IMG/VR virus record: IMGVR_UViG_3300009509_000137
Span: 1-40,057 of that record
Source: a virus
DNA: 40,057 nt
Strand: one strand, 5' to 3'
Part shown: piece by piece, positions 14,653 through 23,379 of the stretch
How positions within the stretch are numbered: position 1 is the stretch's first letter
How the letters are laid out: every line of letters starts with the position of its first letter
The notes under the pieces: model-generated
Told to the model about the DNA's origin: nothing
Databases searched by the model: none
What the model saw: the letters and a program-made list of their open reading frames with translations, nothing else
Made by a program: the position numbers and the translations under genes

Positions 14653-15426
14653 ATGTCGAAATACGAACTGCGAGACGGTTCGCACCGAAGCGAAGGGCGA
14701 GACCTGTTCCGCTTCGAGACCCGCTTAGGGTTGATTGCGTTTCACACCGACGACGGTACCCAGGGCGAAGATGGTGCAGGTTCTGCAGGTGCCGGAGACG
14801 ATGGTACCCAGGGGAAGGGCGACGACGACGGCGCTGACCTTGCCGAAGCTGAACTCTTGAAAGCATCGAACGAGACCCTGGTCTCGAAGCTGAAAGACAG
14901 GAACACGAAGATCAAGAAACTACTCGACAAGGTCAAGAATCAGGGAGACTACGAAGACATCAAAAAGAAACTGTCTACCCTCGAAGCAGCAGAAGAGAAA
15001 CGCCGGCAAGAGTCGCTGACGAAAGAACAGGCGGCGATCGAACGCGCAGAGAAGGCAGAACTTGCCCTTGCCGCAGAGCAAGAGAATTCGGCCCGAGCGA
15101 GTCGAATGCTTCTCTTGAAAAACGTGTCCGAAGAGTATCGCCCTTTCGTAGAGCCCAGGTTGAAAGACGCAATGTCACAGAAGGGATTCGACTTCGCTAA
15201 GTGGGAAGACGAAGAAAAAACGAAGTTCCCCGCACTGTGGGGAGACGTAGACAACACTCCCGGCGCAGCAGGTGGTCATGCGCGCGGTGCTGGTCTGTCA
15301 CCAGAACAGCGCATCGCAGTCATTGAGAAAGAGATCACGGACGGTCGAAAGCAGGGAATTCTGAACGGAACCCAGCTTGCGATCAAGTACGCGAAGATCG
15401 AGCGCATACGTCTGGGTCTGGAGTAA
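14653..15426 (+). CDS. Capsid scaffolding protein
   Basis: A 257-residue protein immediately upstream of the major capsid gene. It is dominated by acidic, Gly-rich low complexity (about 33-65) followed by a long charged coiled coil (about 70-150: LVSKLKDRNTKIKKLLDKVK ...). It has a short structured C-terminus with basic residues (IKYAKIERIRLGLE), the usual scaffold layout in which the C-terminus binds the coat protein. It directs procapsid assembly and leaves before maturation. The ribosome binding site is GGAGAGGAAAGA. Assignment is by composition and position. Confidence 0.8.
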   Translation: MSKYELRDGSHRSEGRDLFRFETRLGLIAFHTDDGTQGEDGAGSAGAGDDGTQGKGDDDGADLAEAELLKASNETLVSKLKDRNTKIKKLLDKVKNQGDYEDIKKKLSTLEAAEEKRRQESLTKEQAAIERAEKAELALAAEQENSARASRMLLLKNVSEEYRPFVEPRLKDAMSQKGFDFAKWEDEEKTKFPALWGDVDNTPGAAGGHARGAGLSPEQRIAVIEKEITDGRKQGILNGTQLAIKYAKIERIRLGLE

Positions 15427-15447
15427 ACAACAGAGAGGAGTGGAATT

Positions 15448-16605
15448 GTGACGACCTACGAACGAGACGGCATGACTTCCGACAAGCTGGTCGGACTGCA
15501 TACCGCGTACTCGAACTCTGTATTCATGGCGAAGAGAGCAGACGTCCCAGTACTGGGATACCTCTCGCCCAGCTTGCGCAATCTGCACACCGACGACGGC
15601 ATGGTTCCGTTCGGGCAGAAGGCATACAAGTACAAAGAAAAAACCTACATGCCAGGTCGAACGACTCTGAACGGTGCGCTTGCAGCAGCTGCTGTCTCGG
15701 TGACGTTCGCCGAGAAGGTGTTCCGGCCCGGCGACCTGGCCGTTCTGAACGATGAAGTGATCACGCTGGTCAGTTCCGACGACTACCTGACCTTTGTCTG
15801 CACCCGGTCGACTTTCACCGGTGCCGACGCCGCGCACGCAGACGGCGACGTCGCCCTGCTGTTCGGGACGTCCTATGTAGAGAACAGCGCCGCGCCCACG
15901 GCCGGAGCCATCTCGCAGGCGACCGAAGTGACCACGTCGACGGACGTGTTCATCGACACCGTGCAGGTGTCCGGTTCCGCACGCTACATGCAGCAGTATG
16001 CCGAAGGCAATCAAGACAAGATGATCCAGTACACCAGCGAATGCATGGACGGCATGCTGCAACAGCTGCAGACCAGGTACTTGTTCTCAGATTACCAGGC
16101 CGCGAGTGGAGAAACCACGGCCGGCCGAATGGACGGGGCGTATGAACGGATCGCAGGTTCGAACTACGTGAACTTCAGTTCTGCCGATCTCACGTACCCG
16201 GATATTCAGAAGATGTACCGCATGTGCAAGCGCAAGGGCGGAAGTCCGCGCGCGCTGTTCATCTCCGACTACCAGGGGCACATCGCCGACCAGTGGATCA
16301 TGGCCTACGGTCAAGTATCTGCTTCCGAACTGGCACAGGCAATCTTCGGTTCGCATGTTCGCGCGATTCGAGTCGGCAACGACGTGCTGGACATCATCAG
16401 CACCGACATCATGCAGAAACTCGCCCTGATGGTCACGGTCGAGAACACCGGAGTCGGACCGAAAGACGCCTCGCGTGTCTTCCATCCCGAGCAACTGGGT
16501 AAAGACGGAGACCGCGACAAGGTCATGGTCGTCGGAGAGTACACCTGCGAATGGGCGAACGCGTACACCCATTGCTGGGGTCTGAGCGTAAACTACTCCA
16601 CCTGA
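15448..16605 (+). CDS. Major capsid protein (SU10/DUF5309-like)
   Basis: A 385-residue HK97-fold coat protein starting at GTG 15448 after GAGAGGAGTGG. The central part shows the DUF5309 (SU10 major capsid) pattern: an inserted beta domain (FRPGDLAVLNDEVITLVSSD ... TFTGADAAHADGDVALLFG), then TDVFIDTVQVSGSARYMQQ and a long helix. The end (RVFHPEQLGKDGDRDKVMVV, GEYTCEWANAYTHCWGLS) is the C-terminal strand region. Several hundred copies form the head shell. It is preceded by scaffold and followed by a completion-type protein. Confidence 0.88.
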   Translation: MTTYERDGMTSDKLVGLHTAYSNSVFMAKRADVPVLGYLSPSLRNLHTDDGMVPFGQKAYKYKEKTYMPGRTTLNGALAAAAVSVTFAEKVFRPGDLAVLNDEVITLVSSDDYLTFVCTRSTFTGADAAHADGDVALLFGTSYVENSAAPTAGAISQATEVTTSTDVFIDTVQVSGSARYMQQYAEGNQDKMIQYTSECMDGMLQQLQTRYLFSDYQAASGETTAGRMDGAYERIAGSNYVNFSSADLTYPDIQKMYRMCKRKGGSPRALFISDYQGHIADQWIMAYGQVSASELAQAIFGSHVRAIRVGNDVLDIISTDIMQKLALMVTVENTGVGPKDASRVFHPEQLGKDGDRDKVMVVGEYTCEWANAYTHCWGLSVNYST

Positions 16606-16638
16606 TCGTTCTAGCGATCAAGGTGGTCAGGAGGATCG

Positions 16639-17241
16639 ATGATGGTACGCTACAAGAGGCAGGAAGACGAAGCAGAAGAGAAGTTCGAGAATGAAGCACC
16701 GGTGGCCTACGAAAAGAAGGCAGCGCCTCTCCCCGAAGGTGTTCTGTTCTGGCATCGTCGGAGAGTCGAGACCGCTGCAGGCCCTGTCTACTACGACGAC
16801 CCGAAGCTGTTCCCGGCGAACGCTCCGATCCCGATGGCAGAATACGCTCGCATCGAGTACCCGAAGGGTTCAGGTCAGACCCTGAAGATTCACGGGGCAC
16901 GTCGAATCAACGATCGCAACGTCATTGCCTACCTCGTGTTGACGCACAAGAAACCGAAGCCTGTCAACGCCCCTGGCCCGAAGGCAGGCGCTCTGCTGTA
17001 CGAAGGAAAAGAAATCGTAGGTCAGGGATTCATGACCGAAGAGGAACTGAAAGACGCGGCCGAAAGAAACATTCCGCCCGACTGGTATCGCCCGCCCAAT
17101 GAACCAGCACCGAATTTCAACATGTTCCCCGACTCGGAACTGGATCGGTGGGCGACCCAGAACAACGTGCACAACTACGATTTCAGCGCGAAGCGCTGGG
17201 AAAAGATCGGTCGCCTGAACCTGTACTGCAAAAACCGGTAG
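16639..17241 (+). CDS. Head-completion/neck-region hypothetical protein (200 aa)
   Basis: Two adjacent ATGs (16639, 16642) follow GGAGGATCG. The protein has an acidic N-terminus (YKRQEDEAEEKFENEA), a central beta-like part (LFWHRRRVETAAGPVYYDD ... LVLTHKKPKP) and a C-terminal FMTEEELKDAAERNIPPDWY segment. The position after the capsid gene suggests a completion or decoration role. I recognise no family. Confidence 0.7.
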   Translation: MMVRYKRQEDEAEEKFENEAPVAYEKKAAPLPEGVLFWHRRRVETAAGPVYYDDPKLFPANAPIPMAEYARIEYPKGSGQTLKIHGARRINDRNVIAYLVLTHKKPKPVNAPGPKAGALLYEGKEIVGQGFMTEEELKDAAERNIPPDWYRPPNEPAPNFNMFPDSELDRWATQNNVHNYDFSAKRWEKIGRLNLYCKNR

Positions 17242-17264
17242 ACACCGGAGAGAGGAAAGAAACA

Positions 17265-17987
17265 ATGAAGCGACTTCACAAGCTGATCTTCGCCCTGGGC
17301 ACCGTGGCCGTGGCTTGCATGATCTGCATGCCCATCATGGCCGCGCACATTCCCACGGGTGCGAATTCCACGTCGAGTGCCGCGCAGTTCAAGCACGCCT
17401 CGCCGTTCTCCCAGAACTTCGTTTTCGATAAGCCGCGGATCTGGATCCCGTTGCATCAGGCTAACATCGACGTGAATACCACGAACGACGGAGGCATCAC
17501 TACCACATCCGTCGTCCGATCCGTGGGTACTGGTTCGGTCTCGCTGTTGGAGATCAATTCCAGCGAAGTGAACGGGTTCACGTTCGACAGTGACAACGAT
17601 TCGGTTGGGTTTATGATCCCGATTCCGCACGACATCGATCTCGCGCAGCAGATTGGATTGCGCGTGTTGTGGTCGAACAGCGAAGCAGCTGCCACGGGCA
17701 CCGCGCGCTTCTATTTCAAGTATATTCCGCTGACCGTCGGAACCGATGCAATCGCTGTTGGTTCCACGGCCATGGGAACCGACGGCGCCGCGCAGGCCGA
17801 TCTCGGCGCTAATGTTTTGCAGTGGTCGACCTGGTCGTACATCGCCGCGTCGACTCTTACCGACGTACCCGGCGATGGTGTGCTTGTATTCAAGCTGTAC
17901 GTCGATGTGACGACGATCGCCGATTGTAGCGTCTTTGGCGTACAGCTAGAATATAGCCGCAAGTGGTTGGGCGGCGATAACTTGTAG
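17265..17987 (+). CDS. Exported beta-sandwich protein after the capsid gene (signal peptide)
   Basis: A 240-residue protein with a clear Sec-type signal: MKRLHKLIFALGTVAVACMI, then CMPIMAA, with likely cleavage after about residue 27. The mature part is Gly/Thr/Asp-rich and beta-structured (DNDSVGFMIPIPHDIDLAQQ, GLRVLWSNSEAAATG ... LVFKLYVDVTTI ... VFGVQLEYSRKW). It resembles small structural 'decoration/head fibre' proteins of environmental phages in composition, but I know of no function for an exported version. It starts at ATG 17265 after GAGAGGAAAGAAACA. A structured non-coding stretch follows. Confidence 0.75.
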   Translation: MKRLHKLIFALGTVAVACMICMPIMAAHIPTGANSTSSAAQFKHASPFSQNFVFDKPRIWIPLHQANIDVNTTNDGGITTTSVVRSVGTGSVSLLEINSSEVNGFTFDSDNDSVGFMIPIPHDIDLAQQIGLRVLWSNSEAAATGTARFYFKYIPLTVGTDAIAVGSTAMGTDGAAQADLGANVLQWSTWSYIAASTLTDVPGDGVLVFKLYVDVTTIADCSVFGVQLEYSRKWLGGDNL

Positions 17988-18098
17988 AAATACAAGGGTA
18001 TTTTGGAGGCTTCAAAATATTCCAATTGTACGGCATATCGTTCAATGGGGCACTGGCCCGGCCTGGTAACAGGCGCAACCACAGGACCGGGCCAGTGC
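17981..18098 (+). other. Three consecutive hairpins in a non-coding gap
   Basis: CTTGTA-GAAA-TACAAG (17981-17996) overlaps the stop codon of the previous gene. TATTTTG-GAGGCTT-CAAAATA (17999-18019) follows it. GCACTGGCCCGG (18050-18061) then pairs perfectly with CCGGGCCAGTGC (18087-18098), enclosing CCTG-GTAA-CAGG. None has a long T tract. The stretch could be a terminator/attenuator, an RNase-processing site or a small structured RNA. Confidence 0.65.
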
Positions 18099-18114
18099 TT
18101 CATCTGAGGTCACA

Positions 18115-18522
18115 ATGAACAGAACCTTGATCGTCGTCGTCGTTCTGGCTCTCGCCGCCGGCTGCAATCTAGAACGCAAAAGCAGAGCACAGGCTTCATT
18201 CGAGGCGTGGTGGGCGACTCTAGATCAGACGGAGCAGGACAGGATCAGGCAGCAGCAGGTCGTCTGGAACTGCCCAGGTCTTGATTGTTCATACCAGGTA
18301 GAACTGACCGACACCGGAAGAACAGAACCGGGTGCAGACCTGTTCGTGCGATGGTGGAATTCACAGGATCCTGCTGTACTCGAAGCCTGGATCAGACAGG
18401 TGAACGCGGAAAAAATGCAGAACATGCGAGGCAAGGTCAGCGACGAAGTGATCAGAGAATACTTGACCAGCACGGCCACGTTCAGGCCGCTGAAACTCGA
18501 ATTCGTGGAGGCAGACAAATGA
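18115..18522 (+). CDS. Phage-encoded lipoprotein (135 aa)
   Basis: MNRTLIVVVVLALAAGCNLE is a type II signal with lipobox LAAGC, so the mature protein would start at Cys17 with lipid attached. The rest is soluble, with VVWNCPGLDCSYQVELTD, two Trp-rich helices (WWATLDQTEQDRIRQQ; FVRWWNSQDPAVLEAW) and two further Cys. Start ATG 18115 follows GAGGTCACA. The TGA overlaps the next gene (ATGA). It would be anchored in the host inner or outer membrane. Function unknown; immunity or surface display are possibilities. Confidence 0.75.
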   Translation: MNRTLIVVVVLALAAGCNLERKSRAQASFEAWWATLDQTEQDRIRQQQVVWNCPGLDCSYQVELTDTGRTEPGADLFVRWWNSQDPAVLEAWIRQVNAEKMQNMRGKVSDEVIREYLTSTATFRPLKLEFVEADK

Positions 18523-20564
18523 AGCGGATCATCATCGCCCTGGCCGTGCTGGGCCTGTTACTCTCTGCACGGACGGCCACCGGTGCAGGAGTCAACGGCC
18601 GTTCAATGACCGGTAAATCAACCGAACTGAGAACCGACATTCATGGGAAGGCACTCCCCGGGAATGTCATGCTGTTCTACCTCGGCGACTGCGAGACAGC
18701 GACCGGATGGACTGCCCTCAGCAACGACACGACCACGATCGCCGTAGGGACGAACCATGTAGAAGGGACCTACTCTCTCTCGTACGCAAAGGTCAACGGA
18801 ACCGCGAACACGACGCTGGGCGCTGTCTACGCTACGCTATCGGCAGACGAGAATGCACGCTGGCCAGATCGACCATACAGCGTGAACATCACAGACGTCG
18901 TTCAGAATAACGGCCTTCTTGTTGGTTCAGTCTACGTTTCTGCATTGACGAATGTGGCCTATGCCTTCATCAGGATCGGAACGAGTTCTGCGGCGTACAA
19001 CGAATACAGGCTTGCCGATTCCGAGATGGCAGTTGGCTGGAACCAGTTTCGCGTTCCGCTAAACAGGCCGACGTCTGTCACTGGCGCAGGTCTCGACAGC
19101 GACGCCCTGGCCTACATCGTTCTGGGCGTCGGATTCGACGCAGAAACTGACGCGCTCGCTGGAATCCTGTGGGACAATGTTGGCGTCAGTTATACCACTC
19201 CCGTCGTCGCTTCGCTGGAACCGATAACACGGGCAATCCTTTCTGCGATCATGACGGCAGTTCAGTACATCGACGACATTGTCAAGGTAGACGACGCTGC
19301 CTTTACTCCGGGCACGTCAAAGATCGCCGTGGTTGGATATACCTTCGACGATGTTTCCCCTGACAGCGTGAACGAGGGCGACGCGGGCGCTGGGAGAATA
19401 AGCGCGAACCGATGCCAGTACTTCAATCTCCGCGACGGGGCCGGCGGTGAATACGGGCAGCACGTCGACCAGTACGGACGCGCCGAAGTCATGCCGTTTG
19501 AACTGGCAATCCTTGACGCCTGCGACAGCGCCACCGGATGGACCGCATACGGGAACGATACGGACAACCTAGATACCAGCACGAACCATGTGCAGGGAAC
19601 GCTCGGCCTATCTTTCGACAAAGTCGACGGGGCGGCGGGAACAACCACGGCGGGCGCATATCGCACGATTTCAAGCACGGACATCTCGAAGTACTTAGGA
19701 TGTGGCGGAATCCTCGGCACGTCGATCTACATCTCGTCATTGACAGACGTCGACTATGCTTTTCTGCGGATCGGTACTGATACGACGAATTACGCAGAAT
19801 GGCGCGTGCAAGATGACGACCTCGTCGCCGGTTGGAATAGCGCCGTCTTTCAGCTATGCCAGCCCTACTCGATAACCGGCAACGGGCACAATACGGCTGC
19901 AATCACGCACGTCGGCATCGGCGTAGTTTTCGACGGTGAAGACGACGCCCTCGCAGAAATTGTTTTCGACCCGGTGGCTGTGAGCAGTGGCCAGCATGTT
20001 CGCACGTCGATCGCAACGGCGACGTCGATCGCGACGCCGAACATCAACCTGCATCGAGTCGGAGGGCAGCCGGTGGATACAGGGGCGGGGAATATCGGTA
20101 ACGCTACCCAGCGCGTCACCATCGCAACGGACGACGCGAACCTGGCCACGATTGCTGGCTGGAATAACAGCGGCGACGCGGGCGTCGACATAGCAGCACA
20201 GACGTTGACTGCTGTGAAGATCAGCGACGACGCCAGCGCGAACGCAGAGGGCAATCCGATCTACGCGCAGACGGTCAACCCTGTTTTCGACGATAGCGAC
20301 ACGGCGAACTGTGTCGCTATCACGGGAGGCAGCGTACAGTTTACCATGCCGGGCAATGATGGATATTGGCTATGCGCGAACGGCGGAACTGCGTACGTCT
20401 ACTGTGCAGCAAACCCGACCGTCACCACAGCCGTCGGTAATTTTACGACGATCGTGGGTGATGGACAATGCAAACCCGGAAGGGAATATCCAAGCGCAAA
20501 GTGCGCCGTCATCGGCGCGGTAGCAGGCGGGTTTATTTGCTTCGAAGCATATGATTACAACTGA
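18519..20564 (+). CDS. Large exported protein with two tandem homologous domains
   Basis: A 681-residue protein starting at ATG 18519 in an ATGA overlap. The signal peptide MKRIIIALAVLGLLLSARTA is followed by a short linker and domain copy 1 (about 53-225: GDCETATGWTALSNDTT ... YAFIRIGTSSAAYNEYRL ... LVGSVYVSAL). Copy 2 (about 331-490: LDACDSATGWTAYGNDTDNL ... YAFLRIGTDTTNYAEWRV ... GTSIYISSL) is clearly homologous. The domains look like beta-sandwich carbohydrate-binding modules. The last 190 residues include NIGNATQRVTIATDDANLAT, a phrase typical of phage fibre-like proteins, and several Cys. The role could be virion decoration or host-surface binding; export is the odd part. Confidence 0.75.
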   Translation: MKRIIIALAVLGLLLSARTATGAGVNGRSMTGKSTELRTDIHGKALPGNVMLFYLGDCETATGWTALSNDTTTIAVGTNHVEGTYSLSYAKVNGTANTTLGAVYATLSADENARWPDRPYSVNITDVVQNNGLLVGSVYVSALTNVAYAFIRIGTSSAAYNEYRLADSEMAVGWNQFRVPLNRPTSVTGAGLDSDALAYIVLGVGFDAETDALAGILWDNVGVSYTTPVVASLEPITRAILSAIMTAVQYIDDIVKVDDAAFTPGTSKIAVVGYTFDDVSPDSVNEGDAGAGRISANRCQYFNLRDGAGGEYGQHVDQYGRAEVMPFELAILDACDSATGWTAYGNDTDNLDTSTNHVQGTLGLSFDKVDGAAGTTTAGAYRTISSTDISKYLGCGGILGTSIYISSLTDVDYAFLRIGTDTTNYAEWRVQDDDLVAGWNSAVFQLCQPYSITGNGHNTAAITHVGIGVVFDGEDDALAEIVFDPVAVSSGQHVRTSIATATSIATPNINLHRVGGQPVDTGAGNIGNATQRVTIATDDANLATIAGWNNSGDAGVDIAAQTLTAVKISDDASANAEGNPIYAQTVNPVFDDSDTANCVAITGGSVQFTMPGNDGYWLCANGGTAYVYCAANPTVTTAVGNFTTIVGDGQCKPGREYPSAKCAVIGAVAGGFICFEAYDYN

Positions 20565-20571
20565 GGATAAC

Positions 20572-22218
20572 ATGCGCCGACTCCTGATCCTATTCTTGCT
20601 TTTCTCCGCTGCCTTCGTCGGCGCACGCGAGCGCAGTGCCCTGGTTGTACGCTCGTTCCCGTTCACGCATTCCGGATATCTCGACGTGAACCACGGCGGC
20701 GCGGCGACGATGTGGATCGATTTCTCGCAGGACCCGAGCGGTGCCACCATCACGACCTCGGACGGCGGGTATACTTTGACGAAAGCGGGGGCGCCGGCGA
20801 GGGTCAATGATGGGACGTGGCCCGCGGGGCTGTCGGGGGCGCAGGGGTACGCGCACGATCTAAACGGCGTGGATGATGAGTGGTACAGGGCAGACACCGG
20901 AGCGGGGGACGCCTTCGAACCGTCCGGTAGTTTTTCTGTACGTTGCGCATTGACCGCCCATGACGTCAGTGGATCTCAAGACATCATCGGAAAATGGACG
21001 GCGTTGGGCAGTCAACGTGGATGGAAACTGTACCTGTCCACAACAACCGTGGGTCTTGGTGTTAGCGATGATGGAACGACAGACGCTGGTCATGTTTCAT
21101 ATGCTTCAAAGGCGGCGGCTGTATCTAAATTTGTACCTGCGTTCATAACGGCAAGTTATCAGTACGTAGCGGATGGATCTAGCGTTGGGAATGTCTATGT
21201 GAACAATCTTTCGACAGGCTCAAATTCTTCTATGGATGGCCCAGCATTCGATAACACATCGAATTTTGAAATTGGATCAGGAAGCGGAAACTTTTTCAAC
21301 GGACTGATTCATCATTGCGCCTACTATGACGGCGTGGTCCTGACCGAAGCCGATCACGATTTTGCCTTTGCCCAGTGGCAGGGGCGCATGTCAACGACCG
21401 GGAACGTGGCCACGGTGACCAGCGCCGCGCCTCCCGATGTGATCATGGCACCGCCGGCGAGCGGCACAGAGCCGTTCATCGTTCCGCAGCCGGCGAATGC
21501 CTCGTACATCGGCAGCCCGGCCGCTGGGTCAGGCGGCGCGTATGGCGCAAGTGGCATAACGAACCTGGCCTACAGATCGCGAATCTGTTGGACGCAGACG
21601 GGAGGAAACGAGCCACAAGGTTGGGGAAGCGTAGAAACGGCCGGCGACGGGTCGGCAGACATTTCGTGTTCCACCGACTACGCGGCGAATGGTCTATACA
21701 GTGCGAAAACGGTTCTGACGGGAACGACTTCGTACGCTTCGATTCGAACAGCATGCATCACGACCGGCATCGGCAGCGACATCTATCTCAGCGCGTATCA
21801 GATGTGCGCGAGCGGAACATGCACGTCACAGCTACGCGTGCTTGAATACGACGCAGCCGATTGCACTTCTTACCTCGCCGATACGCTCGTGATTGGAACG
21901 GTCGGGACAACTGCATGGGCGAAGTTCGGCGGCACCTTTGCAAGCGGTTCATGGAATGGATCGACATCTTCGTACAAGGTTCATCTTTTCGACTCCGGAG
22001 ATTCAGGCACGACAACCTACTGGTCGGCGCCGATGGTCCGGGTAGCGTCGCAACCACACGACGGATTCTGTGGCAACGACGCAGACAGCGCGGCAGTATG
22101 CAATGATGTCGTCTATACGATCGCGAATCCCTTGACGTCAGGTGGGACCTGGGAAATCACGGGCACGACCAGGACGCCGATTGACTGGGCGAGGCAGGGA
22201 CGCCCAGCATGCTCTTGA
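20572..22218 (+). CDS. Exported LamG-like lectin protein, probably truncated by a frameshift
   Basis: ATG 20572 follows GAGGATAAC and opens the signal peptide MRRLLILFLLFSAAFVGA. A concanavalin/LamG-like domain spans about 40-270 (MWIDFSQDPSGATITTSDGG ... FSVRCALTAHDVSGSQDIIG ... NFFNGLIHHCAYYDGVVLTE). A second beta module follows at about 330-500 (SRICWTQTGGNEPQGWGS ... Cys-rich). A third module starts near 510 (TIANPLTSGGTWEITG) and stops after WARQGRPACS. The -1 frame then carries what looks like the rest of that module (22185-22547). The in-frame protein is 548 residues. It may bind glycans. Confidence 0.75.
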   Translation: MRRLLILFLLFSAAFVGARERSALVVRSFPFTHSGYLDVNHGGAATMWIDFSQDPSGATITTSDGGYTLTKAGAPARVNDGTWPAGLSGAQGYAHDLNGVDDEWYRADTGAGDAFEPSGSFSVRCALTAHDVSGSQDIIGKWTALGSQRGWKLYLSTTTVGLGVSDDGTTDAGHVSYASKAAAVSKFVPAFITASYQYVADGSSVGNVYVNNLSTGSNSSMDGPAFDNTSNFEIGSGSGNFFNGLIHHCAYYDGVVLTEADHDFAFAQWQGRMSTTGNVATVTSAAPPDVIMAPPASGTEPFIVPQPANASYIGSPAAGSGGAYGASGITNLAYRSRICWTQTGGNEPQGWGSVETAGDGSADISCSTDYAANGLYSAKTVLTGTTSYASIRTACITTGIGSDIYLSAYQMCASGTCTSQLRVLEYDAADCTSYLADTLVIGTVGTTAWAKFGGTFASGSWNGSTSSYKVHLFDSGDSGTTTYWSAPMVRVASQPHDGFCGNDADSAAVCNDVVYTIANPLTSGGTWEITGTTRTPIDWARQGRPACS

Positions 22219-22547
22219 TACCTGGCAGCCCTGCGCTTGAAAATAGGATTGTAATAGATGCGGCGGCTGATATATTTTACGGATTCGCGTGGGACTATGC
22301 GGGGACACCGCGGAGCAGTTCTATATCCGCCGCCGGGAATGCAGATACAGACTATCCCTGGTCAGTAACCAAGTACTTTACCGGGGCGATCACTGCGTGC
22401 TGGAACGGCACTTGTGACGCTACGCCTGGCAGTGACGCGCTACAGACTGCACAGACTGCCACTGCGTACTTGGTAGTGCAGACATCCGCGACCGGCGCTG
22501 ACCTTTGGCTGAATAGCCTGAAGACATACCGAAGGGGCACGAAATGA
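22185..22547 (+). pseudogene. C-terminal fragment of the LamG-like protein in the -1 frame
   Basis: The -1 frame opens after a TGA at 22182-22184 and reads GTPSMLLIPGSPALENRIVI ... DIFYGFAWDYAGTPRSS ... ADLWLNSLKTYRRGTK to a TGA at 22545-22547. This continues the interrupted third module of the gene at 20572. The first ATG (22209) has no ribosome binding site, so separate expression is unlikely. A single-base deletion near 22198 (CAGGGACGCC), a sequencing error, or less likely frameshifting would explain it. No slippery heptamer is present. Confidence 0.6.
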
Positions 22548-23101
22548 ACAAGCTGGGACCTGTGGCTTTTGTGTCTTTCTTCCTGGCCGCCGGAGGAATC
22601 TACTTCATCGGCGGCGAAGAACTGGAAGCGACCGCTGTTGAAACGCTGCGCCCGGCCCGGCTGCCCGCTGAGACCACGTCCCAACAGCTTGCCGAGGATT
22701 GCGACGGCGGCGCTGTTCTGCTTCCCGATGAAGGAGCATGGATCTGTCTTACCAGCAAAGAAACAATCGTAGACGAGATCATGTCGATGCCTTCTGGCCA
22801 GAAGCGCGACCTTCTAATCTGCGACGAGGAGGACCCAGAAGATGGCGGTACCTGGGTGACTCGCGTCCGCTACCTCCCCAGTGGCACCTTGCCTCCCAAG
22901 TGTAAACTGGTATGTTCTGACCTGCTGTGGCCTGGGTATTCAATTGGAACAGTAGAGACCGGAGTGGAGGCTTGTCTTCGCGAAGCCTGCGATCCATGTC
23001 AAGTGACCGCTGGGCACTGGGATCAGTGCCCGCACTGCCTATCAGACATCACACCATCATGCGCCGAGACCTGCCCGGCGCCAGAGGAGTTCGAACCATG
23101 A
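22544..23101 (+). CDS. Exported or membrane-anchored Cys-rich protein (185 aa)
   Basis: The start ATG 22544 overlaps the previous stop (ATGA). The N-terminus KLGPVAFVSFFLAAGGIYFI is a signal peptide or membrane anchor. The remainder holds about a dozen Cys, in clusters such as CDGGAVLLPDEGAWIC, PPKCKLVCSD and a C-terminal CDPCQVTAGHWDQCPHC. In the periplasm these would form disulphides, which fits export. No family recognised. It is coupled to the next lipoprotein by an ATGA overlap. Confidence 0.7.
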   Translation: MNKLGPVAFVSFFLAAGGIYFIGGEELEATAVETLRPARLPAETTSQQLAEDCDGGAVLLPDEGAWICLTSKETIVDEIMSMPSGQKRDLLICDEEDPEDGGTWVTRVRYLPSGTLPPKCKLVCSDLLWPGYSIGTVETGVEACLREACDPCQVTAGHWDQCPHCLSDITPSCAETCPAPEEFEP

Positions 23102-23373
23102 AAGCAATCGCCCTCGCAATCGCCCTCGCACTCTGTTCTGGCTGTGCCATCGACCACGCGCACGCATACCCGAACGAGAAGGTGTGCCAGCCCTGCCCGC
23201 AAGTGAAGTTCGTGCAGTGCTTCCCTGAACCGACAGAGCAGGCAGTGATCTGTCATTACCCGTATTGGGTTCAGGACTCGAAGACGAAGGAATGGTTTCG
23301 CCTGTGGATCCCGACCGTCTGTTCTCCCGGTTGCGTGGACGCAGACGGAGCGAAAATTCCCGGTTGCAAATAG
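23098..23373 (+). CDS. Small Cys-rich lipoprotein (91 aa)
   Basis: MKAIALAIALALCSGCAIDH shows a lipoprotein signal with LCSGC lipobox. The mature part has seven or eight more Cys (CQPCPQVKFVQCFPEP, VICHYPYWVQD, VCSPGCVDADG, final GCK), which suggests a disulphide-bonded periplasmic or surface domain. The gene begins in the ATGA overlap with the Cys-rich protein upstream, so the two are probably co-translated and may act together. Function unknown. Confidence 0.7.
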   Translation: MKAIALAIALALCSGCAIDHAHAYPNEKVCQPCPQVKFVQCFPEPTEQAVICHYPYWVQDSKTKEWFRLWIPTVCSPGCVDADGAKIPGCK

Positions 23374-23379
23374 GGTGTA

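Noticed and set aside
22209-22547. Separate gene starting at ATG 22209
   Set aside because: There is no ribosome binding site and the sequence continues the interrupted module of the preceding gene, so I treat it as a frameshifted fragment.
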